DNA from: Allorhizocola rhizosphaerae
GTDB lineage: Bacteria; Actinomycetota; Actinomycetes; Mycobacteriales; Micromonosporaceae
Assembly (NCBI RefSeq): GCF_003426775.1
Contig: NZ_QJUG01000010.1
Coordinates: 1-62,860, forward strand
Reading direction: 5' to 3'
Length of the DNA stretch: 62,860 nucleotides
Part shown: in pieces, positions 47,101 through 55,218 of the stretch
Position numbering within the stretch: the first letter of the stretch is position 1
Layout: each line of letters begins with the position of its first letter
Position numbers and translations under genes: made by a program
The notes under the pieces: generated by a model
Seen by the model: only the letters and a program-made list of their open reading frames with translations
Database searches by the model: none
Told to the model about the DNA's origin: nothing

Positions 47101-48316
47101 CGGAATCGCGGCGCCGGACATCGTCGCCGATGGCATCTCCCGCAAGCACGGTCCGGTCAGCGTCGCAGGGCTGCTGCCCGACGCCGCCGGTGGGCTGGAT
47201 CCGAGGAAGATCCTCAGCGACGGCGCGACCCTGCTGGGCTTCTCGCTGGCCGATCTGATCAAAGCCGCCGATTTGAAGACACCGCCGCAGATTCTCACCG
47301 TCGCCCAGCCGGGATTGCCGCCTAAGGTCACCATGACGTGGTCCAAGGTCAAGCTGTTCACCGACAGCGGCCCATTCATGACGACCGATCAGTCCACTAT
47401 GGACATCGTGGTGGAGCTGGGCGCCGCTCAGCAGCAGGTCACCTGCACCGTGTTGGACGTCGCACTTGCCCTGCCCGACCGCAACAGCAAGCTGCTCCAG
47501 GTCTCCTTCGGAAAGATCGTCTTCAGCCAGACCGGCAGCACGTCGCCCACCCTCGACGTCGACCTGCGCGGCATCGAGCTCTCCGGCGTGCTTGAACTGT
47601 TGAAGGACCTTCAGAAGGCCGTCGACCTCGGTGACGCCGGGCCGCACATCGACGCCTCGACCACCGGCGTGTCCGCCTCCTACACACTGCCGGTCCCGGA
47701 TGTCACCGCAGGCGCCTTCCGGCTGACCAATCTGGTCTTCCACGCCGGTGTCGACGTGCCGTTCGACGGGCGCCCGGTGAGCATCTCGCTCGCCTTCGCC
47801 AGCCGGGAGCGACCGTTCAACGTCAGCGTCCTGGTTTTCGGTGGCGGCGGATACGTCGACCTACTCATCGACCGCACCGGCCTGCGCCGCATCGAGGCCG
47901 CCCTGGAATTCGGCGCGTCGCTGGCGATGAACTTCGTGGTCGCCAGGGGTGAGGTCCATGGCATGGGCGGCATCATGCTGGTCAAAGAGGGCGACAACTT
48001 CGCCTGGAGTGCCTACCTGCGCTTCGGTGGCAGCGTCAGCGTCCTGGGGCTGGTGACTGTCTCGATCGAAGTGAAGGTCGCGCTCACCTACTCGACCGAG
48101 ACCAGGAAACTGACCGGCCGGGCCACCCTGGTTCTGGAGATCGACCTCACCCTGTTCAGCGACTCCGTCGAGCTGGACACCGGCGAATGGGAGCTGGTCG
48201 GCGGGGGTGGCGCCCGCCCCGCGCCGCCCAGCCCGGTGATGTTCGACGCACGCGACCTACCCGTGCTGGACCAGTGGCGGCGTTACCGGGCCGCCTTCGC
48301 GAAGGGATCTGTGTAG
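44186..48316 (+). CDS. Giant 1376-aa protein with N-terminal PLL-like beta-propeller
   Basis: No signal peptide. Residues ~1-330 carry tandem blades of about 50 residues with recurring xHWxxxxxxW and VDWxW elements (IEHYWSF, LRHWTLE, LLHWSR, PLHWGW, IVDWTF), as in PLL/DUF346-type fucose-binding propellers. The rest (about 370-1376) is beta-rich with several hydrophobic repeats and ends with a long stretch of amphipathic strands (LTYSTETRKLTGRATLVLEIDL). I recognise no family for it. GAGGGGGAG precedes the ATG at 44186. The stop overlaps the next gene by one base. Lectin-like sugar binding is inference. The protein looks like a large binding or structural component of the cassette. Confidence 0.85.
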   Translation: MEFDPTGLRHSLAVEVFDSGRVGVFVRTDSGQIEHYWSFEETMFGPERLGGSFDTDPKVAFSNVGGATRLHLIGLSKGEIVDWSWTGSSAIGWLGPPTVERLPGLSLNEPQPVHTDKLEIFATGVEGYLRHWTLEADGWSGPRTVGKSQISSSPAAIQRAPGILDVFAVDNSGKLLHWSRVNGTWKREDRGGQNLVGTPTVVSSGPKRLDVFVVRSDGVPLHWGWNGIRWFDAEQRLGMTAVKPDLHLISYGPERLTLFARTGNGEIVDWTFQAPDRWAGPNRSGATGRFAAWGLSDEKYEVLTRSLDGSFSLDLTVNVPEHSMGEPFHGETESTFLSLAPPEPPPATITPLPADPDLLLVRPRDLVLLGLRFTGLDVRPPQPGMPGELAAGAEASLSVMFPPQHVAEETSRDTDIRPPGEDGFKVWSAALSGASRVVVRVPSGDLVTLTVNGVLEALRRGRVRPGAGMLEGATAIEIPYGLVLSPHGADGSEVRCVHPADEAVSPTKTVGLWQTRIATEASTAGSPAGLVLHALAADSNDPFFTPPLRGGARARILLEEPTARIDRLALSALGGTLTAYGSWPGFTWEHVAALGRDRRVRVTTEGVLYPFGHRAELVEITERIFESTSEGAIARLRTTRTLRITQRVRQEPDDDAALRAAFPFAEAEIERTMVEGLDNPDFGNGKKEMPTPEATELRARQDELRQRAKGFYARLYGEMGPAVGAPPTEDVAAGFTDDADEMLNLVETRRDVALTYVNLLESIRRLDDALDALAFGGIVALDVFFVPHKDNKPVMFPVRLAGRLGDVHIELPLVFVADIDWAGGLITTPFRSLHDSDIAERVAKAHQDVGGDVVDVGGVQIDLVRAAEPHPADVCAVRRLHLVGVGRDGLFWPRLGAVPQPGEGDVPAKQRWGFEADLPAVRTLLGADRPPLTLALTKGLLQSLPDLEVPFQVPDTFPKLATEFAKNTARSGGIAAPDIVADGISRKHGPVSVAGLLPDAAGGLDPRKILSDGATLLGFSLADLIKAADLKTPPQILTVAQPGLPPKVTMTWSKVKLFTDSGPFMTTDQSTMDIVVELGAAQQQVTCTVLDVALALPDRNSKLLQVSFGKIVFSQTGSTSPTLDVDLRGIELSGVLELLKDLQKAVDLGDAGPHIDASTTGVSASYTLPVPDVTAGAFRLTNLVFHAGVDVPFDGRPVSISLAFASRERPFNVSVLVFGGGGYVDLLIDRTGLRRIEAALEFGASLAMNFVVARGEVHGMGGIMLVKEGDNFAWSAYLRFGGSVSVLGLVTVSIEVKVALTYSTETRKLTGRATLVLEIDLTLFSDSVELDTGEWELVGGGGARPAPPSPVMFDARDLPVLDQWRRYRAAFAKGSV

Positions 48317-51300
48317 TGGGCACGAGTCTGCTCGGCTGGATCGCTGTGCCCGGTGGACGCGTCGGGACGGGCGCCGGCGCTATCGACGTCGCCGTCGTGC
48401 GGGTGCTGACCGTCCCCCGGCTGCAGGATCAGCTTCCCGCCAGCGCGCTGGAGGACTGGCCAGCAGCCGTCAACCAGGCCGCAGTCGTGGTGGAGGTCGA
48501 GCCCTCCGGCGGCGCCATCCGCGAAATACCGTCCACCGTGCGCCGCAAGGCCGACTCGGAGATTTGGCGCGGGTTCTTCGGAAACGGCATCGGGGTCAAT
48601 CCCTGGCAGCCGCCCGCCGCACCGCCGACACCGCAGGTCAGTCCCACCCTTCAGGATGCGGCCGGCATCAAAGCCATGTACACCACGGTGGTGGACGGCG
48701 CTGCCGATTCGGCCACCGTCCGCGACCAACTCGCCGCCTTCCGCGGCGTCGCTGATCGACCGCAGGCCGCGGCGGCAGCGCCGACCTTCGCGAAGGTCGA
48801 CTTCCATCGCGCTGTCTCGCTGCTGCGCGAGCATCCGCATGTACTCACGATGCTGGGCCTCATCCTTGAACTGGAGCTGAACCCGGCCGACCTGCCGCGC
48901 AGCGACGGCGACCCGGCCGCCCGTATCCGTGTTGGCTGGCCCACCGCACCTTTGCCGATCGAGTCGCCTTGGACCGAGTACGAGTTCGATGGTCTGCACT
49001 TCCTACCCGCCTCCAGCGGCGACATCCGCTCTGGCCAGCTCGATCTAGCCGACGACGACAAGTGGCAGGTTGTCACGGTCGACGTCGACGGCGCGATCGC
49101 CAAGCTGCGCGACGCCGCGAACGCCGACCTGTCCGAGCCTCAGGACGACCAGACGAATCAGGCTCAAGTGCTGCCCACTCTCAGGTCGGCTGGACTGCAA
49201 CTGGCCCGCAAGAATCGGGCGCAGGTGCTGGCCGACCGCAGTACCCGCGGCCGGAACAACCTTGCCACCGGATCACTGGCCGACCGGGTTTTCAGCGCCG
49301 AGGACCTGGTGCTCGGCTACCGCGTCGATGTGCGGCCACAAGCGAGCAACAAATGGTTCTCGCTGCACTCGCGGCTGGCCCGCTACACGATTGACGGACG
49401 ACCGGTCGGCGCCGAGGTCGTCACCGAGGAAGGCCACATCAAGCCCCATGCGGTGGTCAAGGACGGCGCCGGTACGCGTACTGACGAAATCGTGGCGCGG
49501 TGGAGCGGCTGGAGCCTTTCCGTGCGCCGGCCCGCCTTCGACGGGCAGCCGGGCACGGGCACGGCCACCGAAGCAGCCGGGGACCTCATCCCGTACACAT
49601 TCCGGATGGACTTTGACGTCGTCCCCGAAAGCTTGCCCGAGTTGCGTTTCGGCAGTACATACCAGTTGCGTGCACGGGTGGTTGATGCGGCCGGCGGCGG
49701 GCTGCTCGTCGACGATCCGGACGCGGCGATCTCGCCCACCGACGAGGTGCAATACACCCGCTATGAGCCGGTGCCGCCACCGGACCTGGTGACACCGGAA
49801 GGGCTGCTCGTGCCCGATCCGGCCCGCCCCGGGCAGATGCTTGTGGACAACAAGCTTCTCGGCCCAGGAGGCGCGCTGGAGCGGCTGGTCGTCCGCACTT
49901 CGCCCACCCCCGCCGGGTTCAGCTCCGCTGAGTTCGCGTCTGATCCGGCGTATCCGCCCAACGACCGGCGCTCGTTTGTCGCTCCGTTGACCACCTTCCA
50001 GCTCGCCGAGCAGCACGGAGTCTTCACCGTCCATGACGGACTGCACCCGGATTCCGTCCTGCCCGATCCGATGGCGCTGGGCATGGCTGCCGCCCTGATC
50101 GCCGAGCCGGGCGGGCTTACCGAGACGGCCACCGACGCCCGCCCCTGGGCGGGGGAGTGGCCCACGCGCGAACCCAAGAACATCGAGCTGGTACCCGGAG
50201 ACCTCGGAGACCAACTCGCGTTGCGTTGGCTGGCCTCGGGCGACGATGTCACCCCCACCGAGGATGCGCAGTCGACCACTGTGCGGGTCATGGTCCCGCC
50301 TGGACAGCACGTCGTGGTCGAGCTGTCCTCCACGATCCTGCAGGACCGCCTGGACTGGTTCGCGTTCAAGCAGCTGATCTCCACCCCCGACGCCGACCGG
50401 GCGGCGATCACCGGCCGGCACCCCATGCTGACCCCACCGCGGCGGATGGAATTGGTCCATGCCGTGCGCAAACCGCTGCTGAAGCCCCAGGGATCGTGGA
50501 CCAGCGAACGCCCCGAAGGCTCGACCTACGCCGTCCTGCAACCGCACGACAAGCTCCTCGGGCTGCATACGCCCAGCACAGCGCAGCTGACCGTGCACGC
50601 GCAGTGGGACGAGTGGGCCGACGAGCCTGAGCCCACCGCCGCTTCAGCGCCCCTGCCACCCGTGGCGATCACCTATGGCGCTGCAGAATTGCCGGAGATC
50701 CGGCAGGAGTTCGGCGACACGAAGCATCGGATGATCCGCTACACCGCGACAGCGATCAGCCGCTACCGGGCGATGTTCGCCGAGTCGGATCCGCAGGACG
50801 CGTTCACGGTGTCCACCGCGTTCGAGGCGGTCTCGGTGAAAAGCACCGTACGCCCGGCACCGCCGAAGATCGTCGCGACCGTCCCGGCGTTCGCCTGGTC
50901 AGACGCCCCTCGCTCCGGTGGCGGCGTGACCCGTACGCGATCGTCCGCGCGGTTGCGTGTGGAGCTGGCCCGGCCCTGGTTCACCACAGGGGAGGGTGAA
51001 TGCCTCGCCGTGCTCGTCTGGCCGGGCACCGAGGAGGACATACCTGCGGCGGTCAAGCCGCTGGTGTCATGGATCAACCGAGACCCGATCCATCCGACGC
51101 CGTCACCTAAGGCCCTGGCCGAGGAGTCGATGTTCCGCGAGGCGATCGACCCGCTCGATGTGGTTCTTGTTGAGACCGGCCACCGGGTTCGGGCGTTGCC
51201 CTATCCGGTGTTCTTCCACGACGGCCGCTGGTACGCCGATATCGCCATCCCCGGTGCGGCGCAATCCTCGTACGCCCCATTCGCCCACTTGGCGCTTGCC

Positions 51301-51759
51301 CGGTTCCAGCGCCAGAGCCTGGACGGCCGGGATCTGTCCACGGTCGTGCACACCGACATGGTGCCGCTGCTTCCCGACCGTACCCTCGACGTCCATCAGG
51401 AAGGCGACGGGCTGCACATCGTCTTGTCCGGGCTCGACCGCTCGGCCAGTCACCCCAACCGCGTCACCGCCACCCTCGAACGTTGTGACGCCCCAGATGA
51501 TGTTCCCGTCGACATCGTCTCGCTGACCGGCGCGTTGGCCGGCGTGGCGGCGTGGACTCGTGTCCCAGGGGGGAGCGTGGCCGGCAGGATCGGCCAGCCA
51601 TTGCCGGTCCTGCCCGTGCCGGGCGGTGCGGGTCGGTTGCGGGTGGTGGTGCGCGAGGCGGAGGACCTTTCCGCGACCGGGGCCGGGCTAGTAAACGCCG
51701 CCAAGGAACTCACCGAGCGGACCGTGTACATCGACGCGGTCGCGCTACCCGTCGGGTAG
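48316..51759 (+). CDS. Giant 1147-aa protein of unknown function
   Basis: A beta-rich soluble protein without signal peptide or membrane helix. The N-terminal ~300 residues show mixed helix and strand, then regular strand-rich segments (for example WFSLHSRLARYTIDG, ELRFGSTYQLRARVVDA). A recurring Pro-rich, acidic context and a middle region with VMVPPGQHVVVELSS suggest several beta-sandwich domains. I see no catalytic motif. The GTG at 48316 overlaps the stop of the upstream giant gene (TAGTG) with a GAAGGGATC site, so the two are translationally coupled and likely function together. Role unknown. Confidence 0.85.
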   Translation: MGTSLLGWIAVPGGRVGTGAGAIDVAVVRVLTVPRLQDQLPASALEDWPAAVNQAAVVVEVEPSGGAIREIPSTVRRKADSEIWRGFFGNGIGVNPWQPPAAPPTPQVSPTLQDAAGIKAMYTTVVDGAADSATVRDQLAAFRGVADRPQAAAAAPTFAKVDFHRAVSLLREHPHVLTMLGLILELELNPADLPRSDGDPAARIRVGWPTAPLPIESPWTEYEFDGLHFLPASSGDIRSGQLDLADDDKWQVVTVDVDGAIAKLRDAANADLSEPQDDQTNQAQVLPTLRSAGLQLARKNRAQVLADRSTRGRNNLATGSLADRVFSAEDLVLGYRVDVRPQASNKWFSLHSRLARYTIDGRPVGAEVVTEEGHIKPHAVVKDGAGTRTDEIVARWSGWSLSVRRPAFDGQPGTGTATEAAGDLIPYTFRMDFDVVPESLPELRFGSTYQLRARVVDAAGGGLLVDDPDAAISPTDEVQYTRYEPVPPPDLVTPEGLLVPDPARPGQMLVDNKLLGPGGALERLVVRTSPTPAGFSSAEFASDPAYPPNDRRSFVAPLTTFQLAEQHGVFTVHDGLHPDSVLPDPMALGMAAALIAEPGGLTETATDARPWAGEWPTREPKNIELVPGDLGDQLALRWLASGDDVTPTEDAQSTTVRVMVPPGQHVVVELSSTILQDRLDWFAFKQLISTPDADRAAITGRHPMLTPPRRMELVHAVRKPLLKPQGSWTSERPEGSTYAVLQPHDKLLGLHTPSTAQLTVHAQWDEWADEPEPTAASAPLPPVAITYGAAELPEIRQEFGDTKHRMIRYTATAISRYRAMFAESDPQDAFTVSTAFEAVSVKSTVRPAPPKIVATVPAFAWSDAPRSGGGVTRTRSSARLRVELARPWFTTGEGECLAVLVWPGTEEDIPAAVKPLVSWINRDPIHPTPSPKALAEESMFREAIDPLDVVLVETGHRVRALPYPVFFHDGRWYADIAIPGAAQSSYAPFAHLALARFQRQSLDGRDLSTVVHTDMVPLLPDRTLDVHQEGDGLHIVLSGLDRSASHPNRVTATLERCDAPDDVPVDIVSLTGALAGVAAWTRVPGGSVAGRIGQPLPVLPVPGGAGRLRVVVREAEDLSATGAGLVNAAKELTERTVYIDAVALPVG

Positions 51760-51770
51760 GGAGGTCGATC

Positions 51771-52772
51771 GTGGAGATCCCGGAGGAACTGCTGGCCGCG
51801 TTGGAAGGCCCAGCTTTCGAGCTGACCAATCTGCCGGGAGTCAACGGTGTAGGGCTGGGCATGAGGGAAGAGGAGGATGAGACGTTTCTCGATGAGCTGA
51901 CCGTGCGGGTGTACGTCGACGACGCTACCGACGTGCCCGAGCTGCCAGCGCAGCTCGCCGATCTGCCGGTGCAGGTCATCGAGTTCCCGGTCGTTCCGCT
52001 GTTCACCCCGGACACCATCCGCCACGACGAGCTCTTGGGTGGCATACAGGTCGAGCAGGCCCCACTCAACGCCGGCACGCTAGGCGCGATCGTGCTGCGC
52101 AACGAGGACAACACGCTGGCCGGTCTGACTTGCCATCACGTTTGTGGGAACCGAGGCTCGCGGGTCTTCCAGCCGACCGCGCCGCCAATGCCGATCGGCG
52201 TGGCTCCGGACCTGTCCGACAGCCTGGGTGCGGTGATCGACTTCGACTCGCCGGTGGCGCAGACGATTCCGGTACCGACCGGTCTTGGACCGTTCGGAGG
52301 GGCATTGTGGCTCGGCCGGGCGGTTGACGCGGGCATCTTCGCCCTCGACGAGGCCATCCAGCACAACCGGACGGTCTCCAATGGGATCGCCGATGGCTTC
52401 GGGCCGGTCGACAGCACCGCGATGCCGGCGGTGAAGATGTTCGTGCGCAAGCGTGGCGCGCAGACCGGACCCACCGGCGGCTTGATCGTCGGCATCGTCC
52501 TTGTCGCGGAGTGGGACGGCGCCAGCCCGCCGCCGGGCCACCGGTACGCCATGTCGCGGCAGTTCGAGATCTTCTTCAACCCGGCGGATTGTCCGGACGG
52601 CATCCTTGCCCGAGGCGGCGACTCGGGCTCAGTCGTCTTCCAATCCGGTACGCGCAACGCCGTCGGCCTCCTGTGGGGCGGCATCAAGGAAGGCGGCCGG
52701 CGGGCGGTCATGAGTGACATCACCGTGGTGGAGCGAACGCTGAATGTGAATCTGGTGTGGGCGTTCGAATGA
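51771..52772 (+). CDS. Trypsin-fold serine protease-like protein
   Basis: A 333-aa soluble protein with no signal peptide. The trypsin-fold marks are visible: His in LTCHHVC (residue 122 or 123), Asp in DAGIFALD (187 or 193) and Ser285 in RGGDSGSVV (GDSG 283-286). The first ~95 residues have an acidic strand-rich lead (LTVRVYVDDATDVPEL), likely a propeptide or binding domain. A Cys pair flanks the His. GGGAGG precedes the GTG at 51771, 11 bases after the giant gene ends. Being encoded with two huge partners and lacking a signal peptide, it may act inside the cell on its partners; that is inference. Confidence 0.85.
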   Translation: MEIPEELLAALEGPAFELTNLPGVNGVGLGMREEEDETFLDELTVRVYVDDATDVPELPAQLADLPVQVIEFPVVPLFTPDTIRHDELLGGIQVEQAPLNAGTLGAIVLRNEDNTLAGLTCHHVCGNRGSRVFQPTAPPMPIGVAPDLSDSLGAVIDFDSPVAQTIPVPTGLGPFGGALWLGRAVDAGIFALDEAIQHNRTVSNGIADGFGPVDSTAMPAVKMFVRKRGAQTGPTGGLIVGIVLVAEWDGASPPPGHRYAMSRQFEIFFNPADCPDGILARGGDSGSVVFQSGTRNAVGLLWGGIKEGGRRAVMSDITVVERTLNVNLVWAFE

Positions 52773-52796
52773 TCATACAGTCTCAGGAGGTGGATC

Positions 52797-53642
52797 ATGT
52801 TGCTCTACAACAGTGAGTCGCGTACAGGCGATACCGCCCGAGTCGAAGACGACGGATCGGTCACTACACTGGTCAGTCCGCTGCCCGAATCAGTCGGGCG
52901 GTGGACGCACATCGGCTCGGACGGACGGCACCTTGTCTTCTACGACCAATTCTCCGGGCGTGGTGCTGCGGTGGTGATGGATGAGCAAGGCGCTGTGAAT
53001 CCGTTGCCTATCCTGCCGGTCGCCGTTCTGGGTGACTGGACGAACGTTGCGGCCAACAATGGCTGGTTCATGCTGTACAACGCTCGCACCGGAGCCGCCG
53101 CGACGGGCTTCGTCAATCCGGAGGCGATTGGACAGTTCGAGTTCCGCCGACGTTTTCTGTTGCCGCCCGACACACGCTTTACCGACGTGCTGGCCGCGGG
53201 CTGGTCACGAGAGGGCGGTGGTATCGGCAATCGCCGTTTTCTGTTCTTCGATCGGCTCAGCGGTTCGGGTGTCACGTACCGACTCGATGACGGCGGGCAA
53301 GTGACAATTTTGACCAGGACGCAAGGGCTGCCAGCTCCCAGCAGCGAGGGCTGGTCGCACGCCGCGGCGCAAAACAATGAGGGCAGCGGCCGTCTATACT
53401 TCTTCCACAACAACACGAGAAGGGGCACCACCGCTCAAGTTGAGCCGGACGGGGCCTTGCGGCGTCTGAAAGACAACGTCGACAGCTTCCAGCACTGCAC
53501 CGTCATCGCAGACGGGCGACGGCTGCTGTGCTACAACCGTGTCGGCGGGTTAGCAACGACGGTCGACATCGGAGAAGACGGTAGCCTGCGCAGGCTACGC
53601 GAACTTGGCCCCATTGGCGACTTCACCCACATCGCCACATAG
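52797..53642 (+). CDS. Six-repeat propeller-like protein
   Basis: A 281-aa protein built of repeats of ~45 residues, each with LLxYNxxxGxxxxxxV, then a DG turn and GxWTHI-type end (LLYNSESRTGDTA, LVFYDQFSGRGAA, FMLYNARTGAAA, FLFFDRLSGSGV, LYFFHNNTRRGT, LLCYNRVGGLAT). About six repeats fit a beta-propeller, like the lectin-like blades of the first gene. There is no signal peptide. AGGAGG precedes the ATG at 52797. It probably binds a ligand or partner for the upstream genes; which one is not visible. Confidence 0.85.
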   Translation: MLLYNSESRTGDTARVEDDGSVTTLVSPLPESVGRWTHIGSDGRHLVFYDQFSGRGAAVVMDEQGAVNPLPILPVAVLGDWTNVAANNGWFMLYNARTGAAATGFVNPEAIGQFEFRRRFLLPPDTRFTDVLAAGWSREGGGIGNRRFLFFDRLSGSGVTYRLDDGGQVTILTRTQGLPAPSSEGWSHAAAQNNEGSGRLYFFHNNTRRGTTAQVEPDGALRRLKDNVDSFQHCTVIADGRRLLCYNRVGGLATTVDIGEDGSLRRLRELGPIGDFTHIAT

Positions 53643-53795
53643 CTAATTCTGTCTGGGGTGAACCAAATCTACCGACGCCGGAATCCGGGCCTCGCCGTGA
53701 CTTTCCGGCTCTCCACTTGCCATGGCCAACATGTCGACTTGGTACACTAATTACCTCACTGTGGGTTGATGAGATGCCTGGTCCAGGAGGGTAAT

Positions 53796-54674
53796 GTGGC
53801 TGCACCCGTACACATTGGCTTAGTCGGAGACGGTGCGCAAATAGCAGCCGACTTCTATCGATTCAGTCGGCGAGAGACTGTCGGGCCTGGCCAGATCGAG
53901 ACCGGAGCCGTCGGTACATTCAGCACACTCGGAGAGCTGGCCGATGGCATACTAGCGTCCACCGAACCGCAACACGTCGTTGTGAACCACGGCTCACCAA
54001 CTCAAGGGCTCCTTATCCGCTTCGCCACAGGCTCACCCCATAACGCCACGGGGTTGATGGTGCACGCGCTGGCAGATCTGGTCAAGGCGCTGGCGCAGGG
54101 TACATTGCCTGCTTTCGACCCCCGAGTCGCCGATGCGGCCTCCAAGATGGGGGTTGACCCGCTGGCGGCAATTGCACTGGTCGGCAAATTCCTTCAGCTG
54201 AGGCAGCAGAGTCGCGTTGTGCATTTCCGTGGCTGCAACCTCGGTCGTGACGCAACCATGCTGAACGGGTACAAGCTTCTCTTCAACGCCAGTCTCATCA
54301 CGGCACCAACCTGTAGAATGTTCTACATTCGAGCGCGTCCCCGCCGAACCCCTGCAGGCACCTCGATTGCCCAACTCGGCGGCCGGGCACCCACGACAGC
54401 GAATACACGGCGTCGGGTGTTCCAAGCATCCGACGGCTCGGCCGGGCCGTTGCTCGTCGACGTCCGCGATATCGACGGGCACACGAGGGTGGAATCGCCT
54501 CTGTCGCAGCTCGACACTCCGCAGCAAGCCCCGAGGTGGGGAGAGTTGCTGACGGGTCGCTGGACCAATACCGCGGAGGCAAGCTTCGTGCTGCCAGTCC
54601 TATGGGACAACGCAGAAAGCAGTTACCACTGCCCGCTTGAGGACGGTTACCGGCAAAGGCTATCTTTCACCTAA
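53796..54674 (+). CDS. Possible caspase-like protein, last gene of the cassette
   Basis: A 292-aa protein. Its first half has alternating strands and helices, with two strand-end motifs that fit a caspase-fold dyad: VVVNHGSP (His65-Gly66) and VVHFRGCNLGRD (Cys147). The His-Cys distance is longer than in caspases but has a helical insert between. I can name no family. The GTG at 53796 follows AGGAGGG; TTG 53766 is an unlikely alternative. It is 153 bases after the propeller-like gene, so it may have its own promoter. The assignment is fold-level inference. Confidence 0.7.
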   Translation: MAAPVHIGLVGDGAQIAADFYRFSRRETVGPGQIETGAVGTFSTLGELADGILASTEPQHVVVNHGSPTQGLLIRFATGSPHNATGLMVHALADLVKALAQGTLPAFDPRVADAASKMGVDPLAAIALVGKFLQLRQQSRVVHFRGCNLGRDATMLNGYKLLFNASLITAPTCRMFYIRARPRRTPAGTSIAQLGGRAPTTANTRRRVFQASDGSAGPLLVDVRDIDGHTRVESPLSQLDTPQQAPRWGELLTGRWTNTAEASFVLPVLWDNAESSYHCPLEDGYRQRLSFT

Positions 54675-54685
54675 TGACCTGAGCA

Positions 54686-54800
54686 TTAGATAGTTGACCA
54701 ATTCTTATGAGGGTAGTGGGCGAGGTTGGCCACGATCTCATCGGCGGTTTTGGTCCACACCAACGGCTTTGGATCGGCGGGCAGGCGGAGGCTCCTGAGC
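54686..54800 (-). mobile_element. IS630-type transposase C-terminal remnant
   Basis: Leftward frame ...LPADPKPLVWTKTADEIV, then a short tail to the TAA at 54686, matches the conserved DPKPFxWTKTADEI end of IS630-family transposases. The rest is missing. It borders the right side of the cassette. Confidence 0.7.
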
Positions 54801-54846
54801 CCCGTGAGCCCATGACGGCGGCGGTCAAGGCCGGTCTCGCGGTGTT

Positions 54847-55110
54847 GTGGCGGCAGCGATCCTGCATGCCCTGGTCAGTCAGGTAGCAATCTGGAACGCG
54901 GTCAAAGGCACCACCAACCCGCTGTTCGTGTTGTACGCGGTGCAGGTGCTGGGGCTGGGCTCCGGCGTTATCGGTGTGCTGTTCATGATCCGTGGAGCTG
55001 GGGCAGTGCTCGGCGCGGCGGCCGTCCCCATGCTCTTGGGCCGCCGCCTGGCTTCATTAGCTCGGCCGCACCTTGGTGACGTATCGGCTGATCTCGTTCG
55101 CCGCGATCCC
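54847..55110 (+). pseudogene. MFS transporter fragment
   Basis: The frame from 54847 holds about two membrane helices of a major facilitator (NPLFVLYAVQVLGLGSG and IGVLFMIRGAGAVLGA), then shifts to Arg-rich out-of-frame sequence. No start or C-terminal half remains. In the 540-base stretch 54675-55218 only this and the IS630 remnant are recognised. Confidence 0.6.
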
Positions 55111-55218
55111 GCTCGGCAGTGTCGTAGCTCTGCTTTCGCGCTGGCTCCGGCGAAGATCCGTGGCGGATACGCCGCCGAAGCCAGCTTGGGATGGGATGAG
55201 TAGCGAATTTGGTGGATG

